Part shown: positions 25,694-33,261 of the stretch, one piece after another | How positions within the stretch are numbered: position 1 is the first letter of the stretch | How the letters are laid out: the number at the start of each line of letters is the position of its first letter | Assembly (NCBI RefSeq): GCF_900314615.1 | Contig: NZ_OMWA01000001.1 | Location: 62,001-126,000, forward strand | DNA: 64,000 nt | Source: an uncultured Methanobrevibacter sp. | GTDB taxonomy: Archaea; Methanobacteriota; Methanobacteria; Methanobacteriales; Methanobacteriaceae | Reading direction: 5' to 3' | Translations under genes and position numbers: made by a program | The notes under the pieces: generated by a model | What the model was told of the DNA's origin: nothing | Databases searched by the model: none | What the model saw: only the letters and a program-made list of their open reading frames with translations

Positions 25694-25727
25694 ATTATTA
25701 TGGTTATTAATGTATAATTAGTAAATT

Positions 25728-25868
25728 TTACTCGTCTATAGAATCCATTTGTTTAATAATTTTATCCACGGATTCTTTAGCAGCATTAATTGCCCATAAT
25801 CTTAAATATCCTTTAGGTGGTATAAGTGCATCTCCAGTCTCTTTTGATTTAAATATCATGAAAATCAT
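25728..25868 (-). CDS. 46-aa mini-protein, paralogue 1
   Basis: Start ATG at 25868 (or 25859 with AGG about 9 nt upstream), 46 aa: begins MIFMIFKSKETGDALIPPKG and ends AKESVDKIIKQMDSIDE. Twin of the downstream mini-protein. It lies 44 nt after the stop of the proteasome-like gene on the same strand, so both are probably co-transcribed with it. It could be a regulator, substrate or adaptor of that protein, or an antitoxin-like peptide. Confidence 0.65.
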   Translation of the reverse strand: MIFMIFKSKETGDALIPPKGYLRLWAINAAKESVDKIIKQMDSIDE

Positions 25869-25912
25869 CCTTTTTTAAATATTTATTTTAATTTAATTTT
25901 ATATTAAAGTTA

Positions 25913-27103
25913 TTATTCATCATTCTTTTCAAAAAATTGAGGGTTTAAATCTGATTCAAAGTACTGTTTTTTTCTTTTCCAGATGAATCCGTCTCCTTTT
26001 GAAATTATGGCAACATCAATATCTCCGCCAACGCTTTCTAAATCTGTTGAAATTTTTCTTTTTAGGGAGGTGATGTGTATTAATGATTCTCCCATATTTG
26101 CTAATTCATTTCTAGGTAAACCTCCAATTGAATCTAAAATTGGTTTAGTAAATGCTTCTTCTAATTTTTCAAAGTTTTTCAAGAATTCATGTGACTGATT
26201 TTCACAACTTTCAATGAATTTATCTATTTCATTATTGAATTCAATTAATTGTGCATTTTTAATTTTTTTATTTGAATTTACCTTATTTTTTAATTGTTTG
26301 AGATATTCCTCTGTAAATTGATAGAAATAAATAATAATGGCATATTTCATGTTTTCATCAATTCCACTTATGAATGTTTTTATAACATCTTTTTGTGCAA
26401 ATGGTATTATTACATTTTCTTCAAAATTATTCAAATAATTATAATTTGATATTTTAATGTTATTTTTGTAATTAAAATGTATATTGAATTGCATGCATGA
26501 TGGAAACATTTCATTTTCATTGAATCCAGCAATGACTATTCCAGTACTCATTGATGCTATGAAATCAAAAAAAATATTTTTTAAAGAATCTATTAATAGT
26601 TTCTGTTTATTTGTATCGATTTCAGAGGGGATTAATTCTTCAAACTCATAATTATAATTGTTTAGTTCATTAATTTCGTTTAAAAAATCAGGTAGTTTTC
26701 TATTTCCTTGACTTATTATAAATTCTTCATAGTCTTCTATGCTGATATTTTCAAGTTCCAATTTAATAAAATTTTTAAATAAGGGGAGTGTGATTTCAAT
26801 TTCATGTTCAATATCAGTTTTTGGAGTATTTTCAGTTAAAAATTTTAAAAATTCTTCTTTAATCAGTTCAATGTTATTATTTTTCTTAAAATCGGTTTTT
26901 CTTTTAAATTCTTTAATTAAAGTTTCCATAGGAATATTTTCAAAATCTGCGGATCCAAATATCATTATACCCATAGGGGGTGAATTTGATAACATGAACA
27001 GTTTATTAACGCCATTATAGGTTTTAGTTCCACCAACAGTCACAGCACTATCTGCCGCCATTACAATTGCATTTTTATTCATAATTACAACTTCTGAAGT
27101 CAC
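25913..27103 (-). CDS. Stand-alone proteasome-beta-like Ntn hydrolase with extra domain
   Basis: 396 aa. If translation starts at the GTG at 27103, which has AGGTG with a 6-nt spacer, the protein reads M-T-S-E-V-V, and Met removal exposes Thr1 as in HslV. Counting from that Thr, Asp is at 17 (VMAADSAVTV) and Lys at 33 (NGVNKLF), exactly the proteasome beta catalytic set. Near the C-terminus STDLESVGG then DIDVAIISKGDGF matches the last beta strands including the D166/S169 region. A ~200-residue insertion lies between. It is not the normal PsmB (about 200 aa, with PsmA elsewhere). A longer GTG start at 27112 would add a MYFV extension. Confidence 0.75.
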   Translation of the reverse strand: MTSEVVIMNKNAIVMAADSAVTVGGTKTYNGVNKLFMLSNSPPMGIMIFGSADFENIPMETLIKEFKRKTDFKKNNNIELIKEEFLKFLTENTPKTDIEHEIEITLPLFKNFIKLELENISIEDYEEFIISQGNRKLPDFLNEINELNNYNYEFEELIPSEIDTNKQKLLIDSLKNIFFDFIASMSTGIVIAGFNENEMFPSCMQFNIHFNYKNNIKISNYNYLNNFEENVIIPFAQKDVIKTFISGIDENMKYAIIIYFYQFTEEYLKQLKNKVNSNKKIKNAQLIEFNNEIDKFIESCENQSHEFLKNFEKLEEAFTKPILDSIGGLPRNELANMGESLIHITSLKRKISTDLESVGGDIDVAIISKGDGFIWKRKKQYFESDLNPQFFEKNDE

Positions 27104-27200
27104 AAAATACACCTTATATCATTACTTAATATTTAATAGAGTATTTGATATTTAAACAATTTTACATTCGATTTAAATCATATTAAGTTATATGTGATGG

Positions 27201-27276
27201 TTTTTTGGAGTAAATTTTACATAATGGCGACAATTTTACAAAGTGGGAGCAATTTTACTAAATGAAAACAATTAAG
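27201..27276 (-). repeat. 19-bp tandem array D (3 units plus partial), upstream of the proteasome-like gene
   Basis: On the minus strand, in order: CTTAATTGTTTTCATTTAG (27258-27276), TAAAATTGCTCCCACTTTG (27239-27257), TAAAATTGTCGCCATTATG (27220-27238), then a weak fourth. A TATA-like CATATAACT lies at 27186-27194, before the gene start at 27103. The array points at that gene, not at the divergent acyltransferase. Confidence 0.82.
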
Positions 27277-27314
27277 GAATTTTAACGTATATTTTTAATA
27301 GAATTATACATTTC

Positions 27315-27327
27315 TTTTATATATAAA
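27315..27327 (+). promoter_or_regulatory. TATA box for the acyltransferase gene at 27412
   Basis: TTTTATATATAAA is a canonical archaeal TATA element about 85 bp before the start codon. Confidence 0.5.
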
Positions 27328-27411
27328 ATTCTAGTAATTTCACTTTTGCAGGTTTAATTAAAATTAATAATCATATTGTTTAAATATAATATTATAACTC
27401 ATTTCGGTGAT

Positions 27412-28416
27412 ATGATTAAGAATAGAATTGAATATTATGATAATTTAAGGGTTCTTGCAATATTTGGAATCATTGCAATACATGTTTTCCAGCTTTGGCA
27501 TCATGGAGAACAGGTAAACGGCATTTATATCTACATGTTTTCAGAGATTGTAAGGTATGCGGTTCCAATCTTTCTGATGTTAAGCGGTGCGCTATTACTT
27601 AATCGCGATATTGAAATTGGTAATTTTTTAAAGCGCAAACTGCCGAGGATTGCCTATCCGTTCATATTTTATTTAATCATCTCGTTTATTTTATCATTAT
27701 TTACTGATAAAGGATTTTCATTCAATATATTCTCTCAATACTGGTATTTCTGGCTGATTTTTGGAGTATACTTATCTGTGCCGATAATCAATAAGTTTGT
27801 TTTAAATTCATCAATAAGAGAAATAGAGTATTTTTTAGTTATATTTGTCTTGGCCGCAATTTTTTATCAGTTTGTATTATTTTATAATATTGAAAGTTAT
27901 TTCAATTTGAATTTCTTTGCAGCTCCAATCGGATTTCTGATTTTAGGTTATTACCTGTCTGTAAAGGACTTTAAAATTGATTCTAGAAAACTTATCATGG
28001 TAATGCTTGCTGTTTTTGTAATTGCAACCTTTTTTAAAATGCTAGAAACCGGTGCCATAATGCCTAAAAATTTTGCTCTTGACTATTCTGCTACACAATC
28101 AGCAGTTCTTGCTTCATGGGTTGATGTAAGTATATGGGTAATTCTGCAGGCAGGATCATTATTCGTCATATTTAAGCATCTGAACTTTGGGAAATTTAGA
28201 AAAGCGATTGTTTCAATAAGCAATCTGAGCTATGGGATGTATCTGATTCATTCATTGCTGATGTTTTACACAAATCCATTTTTTACAAGTCTACCGAGAA
28301 ACGGTGTAGAAATATGTTTGGTTATTGTTTTTTATAGTATTTTTGTCTTTTTAGTTTCATGGCTGATGGTGTTTGTTTTATCAAAAATTCCTGTTGTTGG
28401 AAAGTATTGTGCCTAA
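27412..28416 (+). CDS. Acyltransferase-3 (OatA/NodX-like) membrane protein
   Basis: 334 aa from the ATG at 27412 (GGTGAT just upstream). About ten transmembrane helices. The start IEYYDNLRVLAIFGIIAIHV holds the D-x-x-R and the H of the acyltransferase-3 family, followed by RYAVPIFLMLSGALLLNRDI. These enzymes acylate (usually O-acetylate) surface sugars or lipids. It is convergent with a second member, sharing a hairpin terminator. Probably modifies the surface glycan made by the cluster to the right. Confidence 0.88.
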   Translation: MIKNRIEYYDNLRVLAIFGIIAIHVFQLWHHGEQVNGIYIYMFSEIVRYAVPIFLMLSGALLLNRDIEIGNFLKRKLPRIAYPFIFYLIISFILSLFTDKGFSFNIFSQYWYFWLIFGVYLSVPIINKFVLNSSIREIEYFLVIFVLAAIFYQFVLFYNIESYFNLNFFAAPIGFLILGYYLSVKDFKIDSRKLIMVMLAVFVIATFFKMLETGAIMPKNFALDYSATQSAVLASWVDVSIWVILQAGSLFVIFKHLNFGKFRKAIVSISNLSYGMYLIHSLLMFYTNPFFTSLPRNGVEICLVIVFYSIFVFLVSWLMVFVLSKIPVVGKYCA

Positions 28417-28440
28417 TGATTTTAGGCAGATAATTATAAG

Positions 28441-28482
28441 TGGAGAATCTTAAAAATGTATGATGATAAAAAAGATTCTCCA
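28441..28482. terminator. Bidirectional hairpin between convergent acyltransferase genes
   Basis: TGGAGAATCTT (28441-28451) pairs perfectly with AAGATTCTCCA (28472-28482) around a 20-nt loop in the 74-bp gap between the two stop codons. Confidence 0.6.
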
Positions 28483-28490
28483 ATTTAATT

Positions 28491-29483
28491 TCAGACTCCG
28501 CTTATAGTCTTGACATACGGAATTTTGCTTAAAACATAAGGTAAAAGCCAGCTTAAAAATACTATTAAAACGAACATTACTGGAAACATCAGGTTTGATC
28601 CGGGATTGTGGTATGACAATGCTTTAACGACTATCACATGTGAGAAGTACATTCCGTAGCTGCACACGCTTAGGGATAGAATTGCCTTTCCGATGAAATT
28701 ATCTTTGATTCTGTTGAATTTGTTTAATCTGTCAAGACACATTATGAATATGAACAGTCCGACTCCCATAAACATGTTTGGCAGGTTTTCATATCTTATT
28801 AAATCGATTTTTGCATATCCTAGATATACAAAGACAGTTAAGGATATTATTAGCATTATCAATCCTATGATGCACAGCTTTTTGTCATTTAGTTTAAATT
28901 CTTTGTTTGCAATCCAGTAACCTAACACAGGATATCCGATAAAGCTTGCAAACATATCCAGATTAAAATAGTTCCACAGAGGATATGCGCTGAATGTTTT
29001 TAGAATCATTGTAAAAAGCCATATTGCCAAAAAGTATTCAACACCTTTGATTTTATATTCTTTTATAAATGAGTTTAAAACAGGGATGAATAGATAAATT
29101 CCAATTAAAGTCCAGAAATACCATGTGATTGAAGGTTCTCCAATGAATACATTCCAGATGAACTTTGAATTGTATCCGTGATAGTAGAGTTGACCTAAAA
29201 TCAGAATAATCCAGAATATGAACGGATAGATGATTCTTGCAAATCTTCGCTTTAAAAAGTTTTCCAAACTGGGATATTCTCTGTTTAATAGCAGTGCTCC
29301 GCTTATCATTAAAAAGATTGGAACGCCTATGTCTCCGATATCGTGGAATGTCATCTGTGCAATAACTTGTGTAGGTGTTGTCAGTGGGCCGAAAAAGTGG
29401 TCAACATGACAGATTATTACAGCTATTATTGCAAATGCTCTTAAGACATCATAGTAAAATATTCTTTCTTTTTTGGTTTTCAT
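28491..29483 (-). CDS. Acyltransferase-3 family membrane protein (second)
   Basis: 330 aa, about ten transmembrane helices. IFYYDVLRAFAIIAVIICHV has the same D-x-x-R and H as the neighbour, and GVPIFLMISGALLLNREY follows, so the two are paralogues facing each other. Its start is 18 nt downstream of the second glf stop, same strand, so it belongs to the glycan operon that begins with glf. Confidence 0.88.
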   Translation of the reverse strand: MKTKKERIFYYDVLRAFAIIAVIICHVDHFFGPLTTPTQVIAQMTFHDIGDIGVPIFLMISGALLLNREYPSLENFLKRRFARIIYPFIFWIILILGQLYYHGYNSKFIWNVFIGEPSITWYFWTLIGIYLFIPVLNSFIKEYKIKGVEYFLAIWLFTMILKTFSAYPLWNYFNLDMFASFIGYPVLGYWIANKEFKLNDKKLCIIGLIMLIISLTVFVYLGYAKIDLIRYENLPNMFMGVGLFIFIMCLDRLNKFNRIKDNFIGKAILSLSVCSYGMYFSHVIVVKALSYHNPGSNLMFPVMFVLIVFLSWLLPYVLSKIPYVKTISGV

Positions 29484-29501
29484 TATATCTTAACTTTCTA
29501 A

Positions 29502-30599
29502 TTATTCAAGTGTTTTAACTAGTTTTAAAGCTTCATCAATTACCTGCCACATGTCAAAGTATTGATACATTCCAAGTCTTCCACCAAAAATAACTTTGTC
29601 TTCTTTTTTAGAAAGTTCAACATATTTATTGTATAATTCTGAATTTTTCTCATCATTCATAGGATAATATGCTTCTTCACCTTTCACCCAATTTTTAGGG
29701 TATTCTCTTGTAATAATGGTTTTTGGAGATTCTGAGCTTTCAAAATGTTTATGTTCAATTATTCTTGTGTATGGGGTCTCTGCATCAGTGTAATTGATTA
29801 CTGCATTTCCTTGGTAGTTTTCTATATCTAAAGTTTCAAACTCAAAATTTAAACCTCTGTATTCCAGTTCTCCATAGCAATAATCATAATATTCATCAAT
29901 CATGCCGGTAAATAGTACTTTATCAGCAATATTTAGCCATTTTTCTTTGTCATCAAAGAAATCTGTGTTGAGTTTTACTTCAATTCCTTCAAGCATTTTT
30001 TCAACAATTTTTGTGTATCCTCCAATTGGGATTCCCTGATATAAATCATTGAAATAGTTGTTATCATAAGTAAATCTTACTGGAAGTCTTTTGATAATGA
30101 ATGCTGGAAGTTCTGTGCATTTTCTCCCCCACTGTTTTTCAGTATATCCTTTAACAAGTTTCTCGTAAATGTCTTTACCAATTAATGAAATTGCTTGTTC
30201 TTCAAGGTTTTGAGGATTATCCACTTTTGCTTCAGCTTTTTGTTCTTCAATTTTAGCTTTAGCTTCGGCAGGAGTTTTAACTCCCCACATTTGATAAAAT
30301 GTATTCATGTTGAATGGTAAGTTGTATAATTCACCGTTGTAATTGGCAACAGGGGAGTTTGTAAATCTGTTAAAGTCTGCAAACTGGTTGATATATTCCC
30401 AAACTTCTTTATTGTTTGTGTGAAAAATATGCGCACCATATTTGTGGACATTAATGTTTTCTTTTAACTTAGTATATGCATTTCCAGCAATATGGTCTCT
30501 TTTTTCTATCACTAAACATTTTTTTCCAGCTTTTGTCATTTCATGTGCAAAAACTGCACCAAAAAGACCAGCACCTACTATTAAATAATCATACTTCAT
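29502..30599 (-). CDS. glf: UDP-galactopyranose mutase (second copy)
   Basis: 365 aa. YLIVGAGLFGAVFAHEMTKA (FAD fold), IEKRDHIAGNAY, YTEKQWGRKC and the C-terminal FGGRLGMYQYFDM are all Glf hallmarks. It makes UDP-galactofuranose. Compared with the copy at 10673 it is closer to bacterial Glf sequences (for example PVNYNGELYNLPFNMNTF-type phrases), which fits acquisition together with the glycan cluster. Operon with the acyltransferase downstream. Confidence 0.95.
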   Translation of the reverse strand: MKYDYLIVGAGLFGAVFAHEMTKAGKKCLVIEKRDHIAGNAYTKLKENINVHKYGAHIFHTNNKEVWEYINQFADFNRFTNSPVANYNGELYNLPFNMNTFYQMWGVKTPAEAKAKIEEQKAEAKVDNPQNLEEQAISLIGKDIYEKLVKGYTEKQWGRKCTELPAFIIKRLPVRFTYDNNYFNDLYQGIPIGGYTKIVEKMLEGIEVKLNTDFFDDKEKWLNIADKVLFTGMIDEYYDYCYGELEYRGLNFEFETLDIENYQGNAVINYTDAETPYTRIIEHKHFESSESPKTIITREYPKNWVKGEEAYYPMNDEKNSELYNKYVELSKKEDKVIFGGRLGMYQYFDMWQVIDEALKLVKTLE

Positions 30600-30698
30600 A
30601 ATATCATATATTTTCTACTAATTATTTTAAATTTTATCTTTTTTTTTGATTTAGAAGATATTGCCCAAAGATTTTTTTCAGAATTTGAGTGTTGTTAA

Positions 30699-31418
30699 TT
30701 AAATTTCGATAATTTCTGTAGTAGGAATAATTTCTTTTAATTTTTCATAAAATTCTTTAATTTCTCTATCATCTATTTTTTCATAATATTGTTCTTTATT
30801 TAAAATATCATATTTTTTTCTTGCGAGATTGTGGAGTTCAAATATCTCTAAATGTTTAGGTTGATAAGTTTTTAGTAAATCTAAAATTAATTTTGTATCT
30901 TTAAGGATGAATTTTGTTATTGGTATTCTAAATGTAGTTTTTTTTAAATCAAGTAGTTTTATATTATTTAAATATTGGTCAATTTTTCCTCCAATTACTT
31001 TTTTGCAATTTTCATGATTAATCATTTTAATGTCAACAATAAATTCATCACTATATTTTTTAGCAATTTTTAAATATTTTTCAGGAACAAATAGTGCTGT
31101 TTCAAAGCAAATATTGATATTTTTATTTTTTAGGGATTTTAAAAGAGGTTCTAAATCATTAATTTGAAGTAGAGGTTCTCCTCCAGAAAAGGTCACTCCA
31201 CCTCCTGTTTCATAGAATGGTTTGTCTTTAACGATTTCTTGTTCCAATTTCTCCAACGAGATATCATATCCAAATTCTCCTTGGATTTTAGATGAAATAC
31301 ATTCTGGATTAGCACACCATGGACATTTTAAGTTGCAACCTTTAAGAAATACAGTTGTTCTTATTCCTGGACCATCATGGAGTGAAAAATGTTGGATGTT
31401 CGTAATTCGTACAGTCAT
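30699..31418 (-). CDS. Glycyl radical enzyme activase (PflA-like radical SAM)
   Basis: 239 aa. CX3CX2C at C28, C32, C35 (CNLKCPWC), HDGPGIRTTVFLKGC and TFSGGEPLLQ are the activase signatures. It uses SAM and a 4Fe-4S cluster to abstract H from the active-site glycine of a glycyl radical enzyme. It is about the length of PflA and lacks the ferredoxin-like insert found in many dehydratase activases. The expected partner is the GRE at 33262-35268, beyond the flippase and on the other strand; no other GRE is in the window. A Cys at 40 lies just after the cluster. Confidence 0.9.
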   Translation of the reverse strand: MTVRITNIQHFSLHDGPGIRTTVFLKGCNLKCPWCANPECISSKIQGEFGYDISLEKLEQEIVKDKPFYETGGGVTFSGGEPLLQINDLEPLLKSLKNKNINICFETALFVPEKYLKIAKKYSDEFIVDIKMINHENCKKVIGGKIDQYLNNIKLLDLKKTTFRIPITKFILKDTKLILDLLKTYQPKHLEIFELHNLARKKYDILNKEQYYEKIDDREIKEFYEKLKEIIPTTEIIEI

Positions 31419-31435
31419 TTTATTGTCCGTAATTG

Positions 31436-32863
31436 TTAGTTTCTTCCTAAAATCTCTTTTACAATATATTTGTCGTCATCATCAAATACTCTTAAAATGA
31501 AAATTGTTACAAAATATATTATTATTCCTACTGGAATAGCTATCCACATATTTAAGTTTAAGAAATATAATGCAATTCCTAATATTACAGATCCGATAAT
31601 TATTTTTCCAATACTAAAATAAAATCTTTTATCTGGGGATATAATCTGTTTCATAGAGTATAAATATAGGAATAGGAGTAATAAATCAGTCAATACTGTT
31701 GTTATTGCAGCTCCATTATATGTGTATTTAGGAATCATAAATAAGTTCAAAACTACATTAAATATTACAGCAATGAAATTGAGTTTTGTCACTGTCATTT
31801 CTTTAAATGATGCATTTAAAACGGTTGCTATTGATGCATTGAAGAATACTAAGCAAACTGTCCATATTAATATGGATAAAGGTGTTGAAGCAGCCGCATA
31901 TTCTCTGCCGAAGAATAAAACAACAATATCTGTTGAATAAAATTGAGTTGCAATAGCAATTGGGATGATGATAAGCATTAGATATTTAGTTGACTTTTCA
32001 AAACTAACAGATAACATTTTCTTATCATTTTTAAACATTCTGCTCATTACAGGAAATATAACTGCAGTATAAACTCCATAAAATAAGGTTAAAACAGAAA
32101 TAAGTCTATAAGTTGCATTATATATTCCTGTTGCATAGTCTCCGGCCATAGGGGTAAGCATAATCATGTCAACGGAATAATATAATGTTGATAGTAAACC
32201 CCCTACTGCAAAGGGTATTGCTGCGATTGTTATTTTTTTACAGAATTCTTTGTCGAATTGAATAGTAACTTTTGTAATATGCTTGTTAAGTGCATAAAAT
32301 ATATAAGTTAGTGCAATAATGTTTGAAAGGACATATGCAAAAGTTATTCCAAAAATACCTGTATCTGTAAAAATTACGATGAAAACAAAAAGTAATAATA
32401 ATGAATTCATTATTGTATTACCAATTGCTTGGTATTTTCCTTCTTCAACAGCTTGAAATGTGCTACTAAATAAACTAAAGAATGATTTAATAATAGATTC
32501 TATTGTAAATAGTAATGTAATCTGAATTGTAAGTGGGTTACATTTCATTATTATTAATATAATTAAGGATATTCCAAAATTAAAAGTAGAAAATAAAGAT
32601 TTTAAAGGAATTGCATTTCCCAGGTAATGATTAGCCGAATCATAATCTGTCGCTACATGTCTGATGATATGGGTTCCAACACCTAAATCATTTAATACCG
32701 TTAAAATTCCTGTAAATGATATTGCAAATCCTAAAATCCCGTAATCATTAACTCCTAAGTATTGTGCAATAACGATTGTCCAAATAAACCCACAAATGCT
32801 GGCAATTATTTGTGATATTAATAGCCAACTCATATTTTTAAATATTTTTCGCACTTGACTCAT
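31436..32863 (-). CDS. Polysaccharide flippase (Wzx/MATE-like)
   Basis: 475 aa with 12-14 transmembrane helices. The start (VRKIFKNMSWLLISQIIASI) and GVNDYGILGFAISFTGILTV match the polysaccharide biosynthesis/MVF superfamily. It would flip lipid-linked oligosaccharide across the membrane for surface display. It lies directly upstream of the activase (17-nt gap) and head to head with the GRE, with a 398-bp divergent promoter region between. Confidence 0.9.
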   Translation of the reverse strand: MSQVRKIFKNMSWLLISQIIASICGFIWTIVIAQYLGVNDYGILGFAISFTGILTVLNDLGVGTHIIRHVATDYDSANHYLGNAIPLKSLFSTFNFGISLIILIIMKCNPLTIQITLLFTIESIIKSFFSLFSSTFQAVEEGKYQAIGNTIMNSLLLLFVFIVIFTDTGIFGITFAYVLSNIIALTYIFYALNKHITKVTIQFDKEFCKKITIAAIPFAVGGLLSTLYYSVDMIMLTPMAGDYATGIYNATYRLISVLTLFYGVYTAVIFPVMSRMFKNDKKMLSVSFEKSTKYLMLIIIPIAIATQFYSTDIVVLFFGREYAAASTPLSILIWTVCLVFFNASIATVLNASFKEMTVTKLNFIAVIFNVVLNLFMIPKYTYNGAAITTVLTDLLLLFLYLYSMKQIISPDKRFYFSIGKIIIGSVILGIALYFLNLNMWIAIPVGIIIYFVTIFILRVFDDDDKYIVKEILGRN

Positions 32864-33261
32864 AAAATCAACAGTTCTGTATTTTAATTATAAATTTCTT
32901 CTAAACGGATAATGTTTATTTTTTAATAATTAAATTAGTTTAAATGTAATATATTTTCTTTATTGAAGTTTGTATAAATAAATTTTTTGTTAATGTTAAT
33001 ATTATAAGATGTTATTGAAATATGACTTAAATTTATTAAAACTAATTTTTGAAAATTATATTTTTTAACTAAAAAATATTCGGTTTTTATTGAATATCTG
33101 ATTTTAATGGGCAAATTCTTTAAAATTATTTTTTTTTAGTCCGAGTTTATTTTACAAAATTTTATGTATAATGGATAAATAATATAAAATTGATAAATAT
33201 GATTTCATTATATATTCAAATAGATTTTGATATTTATTTATAAATTGAATTTGGTGTATTT
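32864..33261. other. 398-bp divergent intergenic region
   Basis: Very AT-rich. It contains the promoters for the flippase (minus) and the GRE (plus; TATA-like ATTATATATTC near 33207, GGTG at the RBS). No repeat, RNA or further gene was recognised. Confidence 0.5.

Noticed and set aside
25913..27103. Ordinary 20S proteasome beta subunit
   Set aside because: Twice the normal length with a large insertion and no associated alpha subunit; placed in an accessory locus.
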